Of a stretch of 64,000 bases of DNA, positions 9,655 to 18,283 are shown piece by piece; the first letter of the stretch is position 1, and each line of letters begins with the position of its first letter. The notes beneath the pieces are model-generated. The model was not told the DNA's origin. It searched no databases and saw nothing but the letters and a program-made list of their open reading frames with translations. The stretch comes from Lacrimispora celerecrescens (GTDB taxonomy: Bacteria > Bacillota > Clostridia > Lachnospirales > Lachnospiraceae). Both the position numbers and the translations under genes were made by a program. The stretch covers positions 1-64,000 of the forward strand of contig NZ_JPME01000013.1 of assembly GCF_000732605.1 (NCBI RefSeq), given 5' to 3'.

Positions 9655-10230
9655 TCATCTCAGAATTTTTTTCAGAATATGTTCCAGCGAGCTCTTTTCT
9701 TCCTCAGTAAGCGGAGAGAAAATACTGTCATTCTCCCTCTTCCAATCTCTCATATGTTCTTTGGCCGATTCGTATCCTTTACCGGTCAATATAATCTTTA
9801 TGTCTTTTCCTTCATCCGGCTTCCGGATGATGCAGCCCTTTTTCTCCAGCTTTTGCAAAACTTTTTCCAGTTCCTTAAAATGCAGACCGGAATTTTCCTT
9901 AAGCTCCTTTTGGGTCAGGCCACCTTTTTCTGCCAATGCTGCTACTATATATAGCCTGGCCGCTTTCCCGCCCTGCTTCCCGGCTTTCCGCTCAGGCAGC
10001 AGATGGCAGCCGTTCTTACAAAGGCGCATCAGCCTGATTTCAGACTGGATATCTTTCCATTCATCAGCCTCAGGATCTATAGATGGTTCCTTTTTTTCTT
10101 CTTTTTCCTTCTTCTCTTCCTTTATTCTCTTTGCCGCCAAAGCTTTTCCCTTTCCGCAGTGGGGATCGATTAAAGAACAATGTCTTTTGCAGTATGGGCA
10201 GTGTTCTTGTGCAAGTATCTCATTTTTCAT
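9655..10230 (-). CDS. MarR-like winged-helix regulator with N-terminal cysteine cluster
   Basis: 191-residue predicted DNA-binding protein. Residues about 10-26 hold CPYCKRHCSLIDPHC, a probable zinc knuckle, followed by a very basic/acidic linker rich in Lys and Glu (about 27-55). A second cysteine pair (LCKNGC) follows near 70. The C-terminal half has a winged-helix fold of the MarR kind (LTQKELKENSGLHFKELEKVLQKLEKKGCI). The start at 10230 is chosen because GGAGG lies about 8 nt upstream; the longer reading frame from 10281 has no such site. It is transcribed away from the GyrI-like gene, with their promoters in the shared gap. Ligand and targets unknown. Confidence 0.75.
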   Translation of the reverse strand: MKNEILAQEHCPYCKRHCSLIDPHCGKGKALAAKRIKEEKKEKEEKKEPSIDPEADEWKDIQSEIRLMRLCKNGCHLLPERKAGKQGGKAARLYIVAALAEKGGLTQKELKENSGLHFKELEKVLQKLEKKGCIIRKPDEGKDIKIILTGKGYESAKEHMRDWKRENDSIFSPLTEEEKSSLEHILKKILR

Positions 10231-10426
10231 TTTTGTTCCTCCATTGGTACCATTCGATACTGTTATTATATTTTTCTGCACGGGTTATTTCAAGCTATTT
10301 TTTTGATAATCCATACTTACACGAACGGAAATTGAAATTGCCGGTTACCAGGATATTCTGGTTTTCTCCTCTGCGGTTGGCCATGCGGTATCCATTGGTA
10401 AAAATGTACAACATTTAAATGTTCAG

Positions 10427-10455
10427 TTGCATTTCATTTTATATCATTGTACTGT
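10427..10455 (+). promoter_or_regulatory. Probable promoter of the GyrI-like gene
   Basis: TTGCAT (10427-10432) and TACTGT (10450-10455) with 17-bp spacing. The -10 is imperfect, which fits a regulated promoter. Confidence 0.5.
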
Positions 10456-10460
10456 AAAAA

Positions 10461-10472
10461 AGGACCGGTCCT
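10461..10472. promoter_or_regulatory. 12-bp perfect palindrome at the transcription start
   Basis: AGGACCGGTCCT is a perfect palindrome starting 6 bp after the proposed -10 box, so it overlaps the expected transcription start of the GyrI-like gene. This is a typical position for a repressor operator. The divergent MarR-like regulator is the nearest candidate to bind it, but that is inference. Confidence 0.45.
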
Positions 10473-10496
10473 AATACAAGGAAAGAAGGAAATACA

Positions 10497-10964
10497 ATGA
10501 TTTTAAAAATAGAACAGATTACTCCCTGCTCCATGGCTTATATCAGGCATACCGGCCCTTACGGTCCGGACAATATAGTGATCATGGAACGCTTAAAACA
10601 CTGGGCAAAGTCCAGGGATTTAATGAACAGTCATTCCGTCATTTTGGGTATCGCCCAGGATAATCCGCAGATTATACCGCCCGAAATGTGCCGGTATGAT
10701 GCCTGTATTCTCCTGCCTGACGGATACTCTGGCGGAGACTCTGCCATGGAAGAGGATGTTCACGTTGGCGGCCTCACAGGGGGCAAGTATGGGGTTTTTA
10801 CCATAGACCACACAGCCGAGGCGGTTAAGCAGGCCTGGGAAGAAGTTTTTCGGCAGCTTTTTGCAGAAAGATATATTCCTGATTCTTCACGTCCGATTTT
10901 AGAGCGCTATAAGGCTGAGCTGATCGAGCGGCACCTTTGTGAAATTTGTATCCCAGTACTATAA
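10497..10964 (+). CDS. GyrI-like/effector-binding domain protein
   Basis: 155 residues covering a stand-alone GyrI-like (SbmC, AraC effector-binding) domain. This two-fold SHS2 fold binds small hydrophobic or cationic molecules and can act as a drug-binding or gyrase-protecting protein. Supporting segments are the start ILKIEQITPCSMAYIRHTGPY, the central RYDACILLPDG, and GGLTGGKYGVFTIDHTAE followed by a helix with AWEEVFRQLF. There is no DNA-binding domain. GAAGGAA lies upstream of the ATG. It faces the MarR-like gene across a 266-bp gap with a promoter and a palindrome. The function in this organism is not known. Confidence 0.8.
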   Translation: MILKIEQITPCSMAYIRHTGPYGPDNIVIMERLKHWAKSRDLMNSHSVILGIAQDNPQIIPPEMCRYDACILLPDGYSGGDSAMEEDVHVGGLTGGKYGVFTIDHTAEAVKQAWEEVFRQLFAERYIPDSSRPILERYKAELIERHLCEICIPVL

Positions 10965-11020
10965 ATCCTGATTGAAGGTCCGGCAGCCGATGGACTTAAA
11001 AACCTAAATTAGGAAATAAA

Positions 11021-11052
11021 AAAAAGGGCGAAGCCTGAAAAAGGCTTCGCCC
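11021..11052 (-). terminator. Intrinsic terminator after the transaldolase gene (bidirectional stem)
   Basis: Perfect 10-bp stem GGGCGAAGCC / GGCTTCGCCC with a 7-nt loop, followed by eight Ts on the minus strand. It closes the sugar operon and lies between two convergent genes, so it may also stop transcription from the plus-strand GyrI-like gene, although the T-run is weak on that side. Confidence 0.88.
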
Positions 11053-11068
11053 TAAACTACTTTACTGG

Positions 11069-11722
11069 CTATTCACCAAATACTGTTTTATAATCCGCCT
11101 TAAATTTCTCAATTCCCTGATCGGTCAGCGGGTGCTTTACCATCTGTACCAGTACGCTGTAAGGTACGGTAGCAATGTCGGCTCCTGCCTTTGCACAGTC
11201 AATAACATGGATCGGGTTGCGGACGCTGGCTGCAATGATCTCTGTCTCAATTCCGTGCTCCTTAAAAATATCCATGATGTCACAGATCAAATCAATACCT
11301 GGCATGGAGATGTCATCCAGACGGCCTAAAAATGGAGAAACATAGGTCGCGCCTGCGCGGGCAGCCAAAAGTGCCTGAGCGGCAGAAAACACCAGTGTCA
11401 CATTGGTCCTTATTCCTTCTGCAGTCAATACTTTAACGGCTTTTAGTCCTTCCACGGTCATAGGGATCTTTACAACCATATTGGGATGAATCGCTGCAAT
11501 CTCACGGCCTTCTGCGATCATGCCTTCTGCATCCTCGGTTGTCGCTTTCACTTCTCCGCTGATGGGTCCGTCTACAATGGATGTGATTTCTTTGATGACT
11601 TCAACGAAATCCCGGCCTTCTTTGGCAATCAGGGAAGGATTCGTGGTAACACCGCAGATGATGCCCATATCGTTTGCTTTCTTTACGTCTTCCGTATTTG
11701 CTGTATCGATAAAAAATCTCAT
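11069..11722 (-). CDS. Transaldolase/fructose-6-phosphate aldolase-like protein
   Basis: 217-residue member of the short transaldolase group (TalC/FSA), class I aldolases that move or cleave three-carbon units on sugar phosphates. The Schiff-base lysine is Lys85 in MVVKIPMT; the N-terminal [20 protein letters not shown] and [16 protein letters not shown] segments are characteristic. Full length. Whether it acts as transaldolase or as fructose-6-phosphate aldolase cannot be decided by eye. It is the last gene of an operon holding a ribose-type transporter, split transketolase and an RpiB-like isomerase, so a non-oxidative pentose phosphate role is likely. Confidence 0.9.
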   Translation of the reverse strand: MRFFIDTANTEDVKKANDMGIICGVTTNPSLIAKEGRDFVEVIKEITSIVDGPISGEVKATTEDAEGMIAEGREIAAIHPNMVVKIPMTVEGLKAVKVLTAEGIRTNVTLVFSAAQALLAARAGATYVSPFLGRLDDISMPGIDLICDIMDIFKEHGIETEIIAASVRNPIHVIDCAKAGADIATVPYSVLVQMVKHPLTDQGIEKFKADYKTVFGE

Positions 11723-11756
11723 GGCAATTCTCCTTAAATGTTATATTTATTCGTAA

Positions 11757-12131
11757 CTAGCCAACTTTGCAAAATTCAATCTTCTCTCCATTCGGTCCCT
11801 GAAAAAGAAAGAAACGATTGGGGAGAGGCGCAAACATCTGGTTGGATTCTATTCCGTCGGATAAAAGTTTATGTCCCTGGGCCACGATTTCCTCGTATGC
11901 TTCATCCAGGTTTTCGCAGGTTAAAGCAATGTGGTCGATGTTTCCGATGGGCTTAATCTCCTGGCGTCTGGGATAGTATTCAATGACACAGGTTCCGCAC
12001 TGCAGCATTCCCCGGATTCCTCCATCCACCAGTCTGGTAAATCCCAGATTCTCATAGAAAGCTACGGTTGCTTCCGGCTCATCCGTGGGAATTGCCACAT
12101 GGGCAACTCCCGATGGTTTATTTTTCAGCAT
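11757..12131 (-). CDS. VOC (glyoxalase/bleomycin-resistance fold) family protein
   Basis: 124 residues with the two beta-alpha-beta-beta-beta units of the vicinal oxygen chelate fold: VAHVAIPTDEPEATVAFYENLGF at about 9-31 and IDHIALTCENLDEAYEEIVAQGH at about 65-87, ending FFLFQGPNGEKIEFCKVG. His11, His67 and the C-terminal Glu are candidate metal ligands. It lies between the RpiB-like and transaldolase genes in the same direction with small gaps. A glyoxalase or sugar-phosphate epimerase/isomerase role is possible, but the substrate is not evident. Confidence 0.8.
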   Translation of the reverse strand: MLKNKPSGVAHVAIPTDEPEATVAFYENLGFTRLVDGGIRGMLQCGTCVIEYYPRRQEIKPIGNIDHIALTCENLDEAYEEIVAQGHKLLSDGIESNQMFAPLPNRFFLFQGPNGEKIEFCKVG

Positions 12132-12141
12132 AAGGAACCTC

Positions 12142-12780
12142 CTATGCCAGCAGGCTCTTTACATATTCAGCAATGGATTCATCCTTGCAGTTTGCGAAGA
12201 ACAGCTCGCTGAATTTCTCGCCGCCAACGGCTCCCTTTACCAGTTCCTGGTCAAGTCCCTTTAAGCAGGTCAGGATGTCCTTTAAGGTATGTTCTCTTAC
12301 CACATCTAAGATTTTCTTATTTCTCTGCTCTGGAATGGCTCTCTCTCTTGGATAGCCCTGTCCGCTCTCTTCAGAGAATAATTTTTCAAATGTATATTCC
12401 AGATTCAGCTCTGCACCCCAGCCAAAGCCCTTTGCAAATGGCATTGCGATCGCATTGCCGTCGTTGATCTGTGCAAACATATAGCCGTCGCTTGGGTCAC
12501 ACACATGACCGCAGATCACGCCCGGGAAGCTGTTTAATGCCAGCATGGCACCTTCGCCGGTTCCGCATCCGGTTATTACATAATCTGCTGCGCCGGAGTT
12601 TAAAAGAATGGCTGCCAGGATTCCGTTCTGTACATAAGTCAGGGAATTGCTGTCCTCTGCGGAATACATGCCATAGTTATCCACTGTATAACCCTTTGTA
12701 TCTGCAACCTTCTTTAAGCTGTTGTAAATCATTCCGTTTTTAGCCGCCTGGCTGTTCTCATTAATTAATGCGATTCTCAT
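12142..12780 (-). CDS. RpiB/LacA/LacB family sugar-phosphate isomerase
   Basis: 212 residues. The N-terminal 150 match the RpiB/LacAB family of aldose-ketose isomerases, with the active-site segment GCGTGEGAMLALNSFPGV at about 71-88 (Cys72 in the catalytic-base position) and GHVCDPSDGYMFAQINDGNAIAMP. A C-terminal extension of about 60 residues is longer than in ribose-5-phosphate isomerase B. The ATG overlaps the preceding transketolase stop by four bases (ATGA). The sugar phosphate is not known; pentose or hexose phosphates such as allose-6-phosphate are possible. Confidence 0.85.
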   Translation of the reverse strand: MRIALINENSQAAKNGMIYNSLKKVADTKGYTVDNYGMYSAEDSNSLTYVQNGILAAILLNSGAADYVITGCGTGEGAMLALNSFPGVICGHVCDPSDGYMFAQINDGNAIAMPFAKGFGWGAELNLEYTFEKLFSEESGQGYPRERAIPEQRNKKILDVVREHTLKDILTCLKGLDQELVKGAVGGEKFSELFFANCKDESIAEYVKSLLA

Positions 12781-13712
12781 GCTTCCAACACTCCTTTTAT
12801 CTGATTATATACTTGTTTCTCACTCAGTCCGTATTCCTCTAAAAGCTCTTCCGGTTTTCCAGACTGGCCGAACCGGTCCTGTACACCGATCTTCTTAAAT
12901 GTTACGTTACACTTGTTTTCCAGAAGAACATCACCAACTGCATCTCCAAGACCGCCGATGACGCTGTGTTCCTCCACGGTTATCACATTCTTACACTTCT
13001 CAGCATATTTCAATATGCATTCCCTGTCAATAGGCTTAATGGTATGCATATTAACAACAGTGACAGATTTTCCTTCTGCTTCCAGCTTCTTTGCACATTC
13101 CAGTACGGTAGATACCATGATGCCGCAAGCAAATATCACTGCATCCGTACCTTCTTTTAATACGTTTGCCTTTCCTATTACAAAGGGCATATCCTCTTCA
13201 AACACCGGGCTTGGAAGTCTTGCCAGGCGAAGATAGGCAGGTCCCTGCATTTCTGCAACTGCCTTTACGGCACGGTGGGTCTCGCTGGCATCACAGGGAA
13301 CAACCACGGTCATGCCGGGGATTACCCGCATAAGCGCCATATCTTCAATGGCCTGGTGGCTTCCGCCGTCCTCGCCAAGTGTAATTCCGGAATGGGTCAT
13401 ACCCAGCTTAACATTAAAATTAGGGTAAGCAACCCCATTTCTTACCTGCTCGTAAGCACGTCCGGCACCAAATATGGCAAAGGTACTGCAGAAAGGTATG
13501 TATCCCATGGTGGAAAGGCCTGCGCTCATATCAACCATGTTTGCTTCTGCAATTCCTGCATTAAAAAACCGCTCCGGGAATTTTTCTGCAAAGGTCGCAG
13601 TCATGGTGGCATGTGCCAGATCCGCATCCATTACAACAACTTTCTCATTTGCCTCGCCAAGTTCAGCAAGTGCCTCACCATATGCCACTCTAATTGCTTT
13701 CATTTCACTCAT
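12777..13712 (-). CDS. Transketolase, C-terminal subunit
   Basis: 311 residues covering the pyrimidine-binding and C-terminal domains of transketolase; together with the adjacent N-terminal subunit it makes one thiamine diphosphate enzyme that moves two-carbon ketol units. It shows VVMDADLAHATMTATFAEKFPERFFNAGIAEANMVDMSAGLS, with the conserved Glu of GIAEANM, then HSGITLGEDGGSHQAIEDMALMR. The gap to the N-terminal half is 4 bp. Split transketolases of this kind are common in clostridia and archaea and often sit in sugar operons, as here. Confidence 0.92.
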   Translation of the reverse strand: MSEMKAIRVAYGEALAELGEANEKVVVMDADLAHATMTATFAEKFPERFFNAGIAEANMVDMSAGLSTMGYIPFCSTFAIFGAGRAYEQVRNGVAYPNFNVKLGMTHSGITLGEDGGSHQAIEDMALMRVIPGMTVVVPCDASETHRAVKAVAEMQGPAYLRLARLPSPVFEEDMPFVIGKANVLKEGTDAVIFACGIMVSTVLECAKKLEAEGKSVTVVNMHTIKPIDRECILKYAEKCKNVITVEEHSVIGGLGDAVGDVLLENKCNVTFKKIGVQDRFGQSGKPEELLEEYGLSEKQVYNQIKGVLEA

Positions 13713-13716
13713 GTCA

Positions 13717-14532
13717 TTAACCCTCCAGTTCCTTTAATGCCTGCTGTCTTTCTGCTTCACTTGGTGCCTTACCGTGCCAGCCTACCTGGTTTTCCATAAA
13801 GGAAACGCCTTTTCCTTTTACGGTGTGTGCCAGGATGCATTTTGGCTTTCCTTCCATGGTGCTGATGGAGTATGCTGCCAGCACTTCTTCCAGATTGTTT
13901 CCGTCCGGAAGTTCCAGTACATTAAATCCAAATGCTTTGAATTTGGAAGATAAATCACCGAGAGACATAACCTGATCATTGGATCCGTCGATCTGAAGGC
14001 CGTTGTTATCTATGATGATGGTGAGATTATCCAGATGGTAGTTGGCTGCTGCCATGCATGCCTCCCAAACCTGTCCCTCCTGAAGTTCTCCATCTCCAAG
14101 TAAGGTAAATACTTTTGTATCCTTGTTCTGGGCTTTTGCTCCAAGTGCCATTCCTACCGCAATGGAGATTCCCTGTCCCAAAGATCCGGTGGAAGCATCG
14201 ATTCCGGGAACCTTTTTCGCATCCGGATGTCCCTGAAGAATGCTGTGGAGCTGACGGAAGTTCTTGAACTCTGCTTTGTCAAAAAAGCCCATCTCACCTA
14301 ATACCGCATAATAGCAGGGAGCTGCATGTCCCTTGCTCAGTACAAAGCGGTCCCGGTCCTCATTGTCCGGATCTTTTGGATCTACCCGCATCTGTGTATA
14401 AAACAGTGCTGCCATCAGCTCTACGGCTGATAAAGAACCGCCTGGATGACCGCTGGCTGCATCAGCTGTCATATTAATAATATCCTTACGGATATCCTTG
14501 CATTTCCCTTTTAATTCCACAATATCCATCAT
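13717..14532 (-). CDS. Transketolase, N-terminal (TPP-binding) subunit
   Basis: 271 residues, the thiamine diphosphate pyrophosphate-binding half. The TPP motif runs from GDGELQEGQVWEA at about 149 to NNGLQIDG. It also has ASGHPGGSLSAVELMAALF at about 26-44 and KGHAAPCYYAVL, both conserved in transketolases. GGAGG lies 9 nt before the first of two tandem ATGs. It follows the permease gene by about 30 bp. Confidence 0.92.
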   Translation of the reverse strand: MMDIVELKGKCKDIRKDIINMTADAASGHPGGSLSAVELMAALFYTQMRVDPKDPDNEDRDRFVLSKGHAAPCYYAVLGEMGFFDKAEFKNFRQLHSILQGHPDAKKVPGIDASTGSLGQGISIAVGMALGAKAQNKDTKVFTLLGDGELQEGQVWEACMAAANYHLDNLTIIIDNNGLQIDGSNDQVMSLGDLSSKFKAFGFNVLELPDGNNLEEVLAAYSISTMEGKPKCILAHTVKGKGVSFMENQVGWHGKAPSEAERQQALKELEG

Positions 14533-14563
14533 GTTCTTATGCCTCCGTCTAAATTATGTAATA

Positions 14564-15571
14564 TTACTTTTTGAGGGAACCTCTCTTTTTTAAGTAATCC
14601 ACGTATACCGCACCAAGGATTACGCATCCCTTTACTACAAACTGCCAGTAGCTGCTTATCTTAAGTAAGTTCATACCGTTATTAAGAACACCGATAATCA
14701 GCACGCCGATCACGGTTCCGCCCATTGTACCAATACCGCCGTTAAAGCTGGTACCGCCAAGTACGGAAGCTGCGATTGCATCACGTTCAAAGCCTTCTCC
14801 TACGGATGGCTGACCGGAATACAGTCTTGCTGCCAGAACCACACCGGCCAAGGCTGCCATCACACCACTGATGATAAATACCCTTACCTGAATCCATTTG
14901 GTATCGACACCTGCGTACTTGGCTGCTTCCTTGTTTCCGCCGGTGGCATAGACATGACGTCCAAAGGAGGTACGGTTCATAATGAAATAAAGAATTACAA
15001 ATGCAACGATTACAAATACAACCGGAATAGGGATTCCAAGGAAGCTTCCTACTCCCATGTTGTTGAATGTTTCGTTATTGGACTGTGCGGGCTGACCGCC
15101 TGTTAATATGTAGCTGACACCTCGTACGATAATCTGCATGGATAAGGTTACGATAAATGGCGGCAGGGTTGTGTGGGAAATAACATAACCATTGAAAAGG
15201 CCGATGACCGCACCGAATAATAAGGGGATCAGAAAGCAAAGAACTACCGGCAGTCCCGCATTCCCGCAGCGTACGGCAATAACACCGGCAGCCGCTACAA
15301 CGGAACCAACGGATAAGTCAATGCCGCCGCAGATCAGTACGCATGTGATACCGAATGCGATAAAACCATTGACACATACCTGACGCAATACGCTGAGCAG
15401 GTTATTTTTAACAAGAAAGGTATCGGTTGTAATCGATAAAATAATACACAGGAATACCAACGCGATCATGGCCGCCATGTTGCGTTTCAGCCAGATCATA
15501 AAGGGATTGGTGTTCCAGAGGCTTGGTGCTTGTATCTCAGATGTCTCTGATTGGTTCTTCTTGCTTAACAT
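14564..15571 (-). CDS. Ribose-type sugar ABC transporter permease (RbsC family)
   Basis: 335 residues, 8-10 membrane helices, of the CUT2 (ribose/galactose/xylose) branch. Family marks are GIDLSVGSVVAAAGVIAV at about 85-102, GRHVYATGGNKEAAKYAGV and the final block DAIAASVLGGTSFNGGIGTMGGTVIGVLIIGVLNNGMNLL. The coding sequence overlaps the ATPase gene by 7 bp. One permease gene is enough because CUT2 permeases dimerise. The exact sugar is unknown. Confidence 0.92.
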   Translation of the reverse strand: MLSKKNQSETSEIQAPSLWNTNPFMIWLKRNMAAMIALVFLCIILSITTDTFLVKNNLLSVLRQVCVNGFIAFGITCVLICGGIDLSVGSVVAAAGVIAVRCGNAGLPVVLCFLIPLLFGAVIGLFNGYVISHTTLPPFIVTLSMQIIVRGVSYILTGGQPAQSNNETFNNMGVGSFLGIPIPVVFVIVAFVILYFIMNRTSFGRHVYATGGNKEAAKYAGVDTKWIQVRVFIISGVMAALAGVVLAARLYSGQPSVGEGFERDAIAASVLGGTSFNGGIGTMGGTVIGVLIIGVLNNGMNLLKISSYWQFVVKGCVILGAVYVDYLKKRGSLKK

Positions 15572-17073
15572 GTTGTATGTTCTCCTCCCACTGCAAATGA
15601 CATGATCTTTTCCTGTGTAGCTTCCGTCTCCTGCTGGTCTAAGATTCCGGCCAGATGTCCTTCCCTCATGATAGCAACCCGGCTGGAGTTATTAATGATC
15701 TCCGGAAGTTCGGAAGAGATCATGATAATGGAAACTCCTTCACTGGCCAGGCTGTGCATCAGCTTATATATTTCTGCCTTTGCGCCTACGTCGATTCCTC
15801 GGGTCGGCTCGTCCAGAATAAGTACTTTCGGCTTTGCTGCCAGCCATTTGGATATAACGATCTTTTGCTGGTTACCGCCGGAAAGCTCTCCTGCCGTCTG
15901 TTCCACGGAGGCCATCTTAATAGAAAGCTTCTGCTTGAACTCATCTACAATATTCGATTCCTTTTTCTTGTCCACTCGTAACTGATGTATAAATTCAGAA
16001 AGCACCTGAAATGTCAGATTGGTTGCAATGCTATGGCCAAGGAAAAGCCCCTGCTCCTTACGCTCTTCCGGCACCAGTGCGATGCCTGCATTCATTGCAT
16101 CCTTGGGCTTACTGATGGTAAGCTTTTTCCCTTCCAGCCAGATTTCTCCTGACTGAATGCTGTCAATGCCGAATAACGCCAGTGCCAGCTCGGTACGCCC
16201 CGCTCCTACCAATCCTGAGAATCCAAGTATTTCCCCTTTTCTCAATGTAAAACTGATATCAAATACCTTATCTGTTGTTAAATGTTTCACTTCCATGATG
16301 ACGTCCCCGCCGATGACACGTTTGTTTCCATACATGTTGTTAAATTCACGGCCTACCATCATGCTGATTAATTCATTTTCTGTTGTTTCTTTTGTATCTC
16401 TGGTTCCTATAAACTTACCGTCACGGAGTACCGTTACCGAATCACAGACCTTAAAGGTCTCTTCCATACGATGTGAGATGTAGATCATCGCTACTCCGGC
16501 TTTTTTTAAACGGTCGATCTGTGCAAACAGATTGTCTGTTTCGCTTTTTGACAAAGATGCTGTGGGTTCGTCCAGAATCAGGATTTTTGCCCCTTCATTT
16601 ACTGCTCTTGCAATTTCTATCATCTGCTGCTGTGCTACGGATAACCCCCGAATCAGCATCCCAGCATCCAGATCCAGTCCCAGCGCATCAAGAGCTTTCT
16701 GCGCCTCATGTTTCATTTTCCGGTAATCCACCAGCTTCAAATGGTTTTTGGGTTCCCGGCCAAGAAAAATATTTTCTGCAATTGTCATCTCAGGTATGTT
16801 GGTGATTTCCTGATGGATAAAGCTGACACCATACTTGCGGGCATCGTCTACGGTCTTTATGGAAGCTTCCTTCCCGTCCATGTAGACAGTGCCCGAATCA
16901 GCACTGAAAATTCCGCCAAGTATTTTCATCAAGGTGGATTTTCCTGCGCCATTCTCTCCCATAAGAGCCCGGACTTCTCCGGGCTTTATGGAAATACTGA
17001 CTCCGTCAAGTACTACATTGCGACCAAACGCTTTGGTAATATCTTTCATTTCAAAAACATATTCATTTGACAT
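15565..17073 (-). CDS. Ribose-type sugar ABC transporter ATPase (RbsA family, two NBDs)
   Basis: About 502 residues with two fused nucleotide-binding domains, as in RbsA/MglA. The first domain has Walker A GENGAGKST and signature LSVAQQQ with Walker B ILILDEPTASLS; the second has signature LSGGNQQK and VLILDEPTRGIDVGAK, while its Walker A is degenerate (GLVGAGRTE), as usual for this family. The start is set at 17073, where AGGAG lies 10 nt upstream; the in-frame ATG at 17097 has no such site. Located directly after the binding-protein gene. Confidence 0.93.
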   Translation of the reverse strand: MSNEYVFEMKDITKAFGRNVVLDGVSISIKPGEVRALMGENGAGKSTLMKILGGIFSADSGTVYMDGKEASIKTVDDARKYGVSFIHQEITNIPEMTIAENIFLGREPKNHLKLVDYRKMKHEAQKALDALGLDLDAGMLIRGLSVAQQQMIEIARAVNEGAKILILDEPTASLSKSETDNLFAQIDRLKKAGVAMIYISHRMEETFKVCDSVTVLRDGKFIGTRDTKETTENELISMMVGREFNNMYGNKRVIGGDVIMEVKHLTTDKVFDISFTLRKGEILGFSGLVGAGRTELALALFGIDSIQSGEIWLEGKKLTISKPKDAMNAGIALVPEERKEQGLFLGHSIATNLTFQVLSEFIHQLRVDKKKESNIVDEFKQKLSIKMASVEQTAGELSGGNQQKIVISKWLAAKPKVLILDEPTRGIDVGAKAEIYKLMHSLASEGVSIIMISSELPEIINNSSRVAIMREGHLAGILDQQETEATQEKIMSFAVGGEHTTC

Positions 17074-17125
17074 GTTTTTAACACTCCTGTTCTGCATTCT
17101 TCGCTACGGGTCAACACTTTACGGA

Positions 17126-18115
17126 TTACTGATCTACGTTCTCTCCTGTAATGATAGACATTGGTACAACTACCTTCTCTTCAATGGTCTGTCCGGACAG
17201 AAGACGATAAGCTGTTTCGATACAGGTTGTACCGATTCCAGCTGGATCCTGTGCTGCAGATGCTATCATTTCACCGGCACGGATAAAGCCTTTTCCTTCA
17301 TCAGAACCGTCTACGGAAACAACCTTGGTTGCATCTAAGCGGCCTGCTTCTTTAAGAGCTGCGATAGCACCGCGTGCTGTCGGATCATTGATGGTGAATA
17401 CACCATCGATAACTGGGTTTGCGTTGATAAAGTCTACCATGATCGGCTGAGAATAATCGGATTTTGGTTTCTCAACGTCTTTGGTCTGAATGATTTCAAT
17501 GTCTGGATACTTCTTTAATTCTTCTTCAAAACCGAACTGACGATCATAGCAAACTTCTGTGGTACTATATGTAATTTCTACTACTTTTCCTTTACCGCCT
17601 AAAGAGTCTGCCAGAGCCTGTGCACACAGTTTTCCGGCTTCTTTATTATCAGATACAACGGTACACTGAACCAGTTCCGGATTCTTTACTGAAGTATTGA
17701 ATGCAATGACAGGTATGTCAGCTTCCTTGCATGCTTCCAGAGTCGCACGTACTCCTTCAGAGTTGATCGCGGAAATACAGATAACGTCACAGCCCTGGTT
17801 GATCATATCTGCTACGTCATTCATCTGCTTATTCTGGTCACCGCCGGCATCCTGAATGATCAGTTCATCCTTTGATCCGCTAAGAGCTGCCTGCATGGCA
17901 TCCTTAATCTGGATAAAGAACACATTGGTTAAATCCGGTGCAGAAACACCGATCTTAATCGGCTCTCTGGTATCTTCTGCTTTCGCTGCGGTTGTTTCAG
18001 TACCGGAGCTTGCTACTGTGGTTTCCTTTACATCGGTTTCCTTTGCAGTGGAACCGCAGGCACTTAATGACAAGGCCATCATGGCTGATAATACAATTGC
18101 AGTAACTTTTCTCAT
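17126..18115 (-). CDS. Ribose-type sugar-binding lipoprotein (RbsB family)
   Basis: 329 residues, periplasmic-binding-protein-like domain of the ribose/galactose group (peripla_BP_4). Lipobox LSAC with Cys20, an Ala/Thr/Glu-rich linker to about 48, then IKIGVSAPDLTNVFFIQIKDAM, QNKQMNDVADMINQGCDVICISA (ribose-site region) and DGVFTINDPTARGAIAALKEAG. First gene of the operon that carries the ATPase, permease, transketolase halves, isomerase and aldolase. GAGGTGG is the ribosome binding site. No terminator was seen between this gene and the ATPase, unlike the other binding-protein genes in the window. Confidence 0.92.
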   Translation of the reverse strand: MRKVTAIVLSAMMALSLSACGSTAKETDVKETTVASSGTETTAAKAEDTREPIKIGVSAPDLTNVFFIQIKDAMQAALSGSKDELIIQDAGGDQNKQMNDVADMINQGCDVICISAINSEGVRATLEACKEADIPVIAFNTSVKNPELVQCTVVSDNKEAGKLCAQALADSLGGKGKVVEITYSTTEVCYDRQFGFEEELKKYPDIEIIQTKDVEKPKSDYSQPIMVDFINANPVIDGVFTINDPTARGAIAALKEAGRLDATKVVSVDGSDEGKGFIRAGEMIASAAQDPAGIGTTCIETAYRLLSGQTIEEKVVVPMSIITGENVDQ

Positions 18116-18210
18116 AATAATCCACCTCTCAACATTTTTTCATTCTTTTGTAGCATACTTTGATTTGTTTTTGTTTTTATACCCTAGTTTTTGTTACATA
18201 TGTTTAAACC

Positions 18211-18225
18211 ATTGTATGATATCAT
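18211..18225. promoter_or_regulatory. Candidate GntR operator in the leader of the sugar operon
   Basis: ATTGTATGATATCAT differs at one base from the ATTGTATGACATCAT at the gntR promoter (19224-19210 on the minus strand). It lies about 50-65 nt inside the predicted transcript. Confidence 0.55.
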
Positions 18226-18261
18226 TCTCTATTGCGTTCCCGGGTTTGCATTTTTGTCTGC

Positions 18262-18273
18262 TGTCATACAATA
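18262..18273. promoter_or_regulatory. Candidate GntR operator at the transcription start of the sugar operon
   Basis: Minus-strand ATATTGTATGACA shares the ATTGTATGACA core with the gntR promoter site. It begins about 11 bp after the -10 box, where bound repressor would block initiation. A weaker TGTATGACA occurs at 18349-18357, upstream of the -35 box. Confidence 0.55.
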
Positions 18274-18283
18274 TCGCAACTAA

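Noticed and set aside
9521-10306. Long plus-strand frame (261 residues) opposite the MarR-like gene
   Set aside because: Product is rich in Phe and Ser as expected of an antisense shadow; the minus-strand frame has domain matches and a ribosome binding site.
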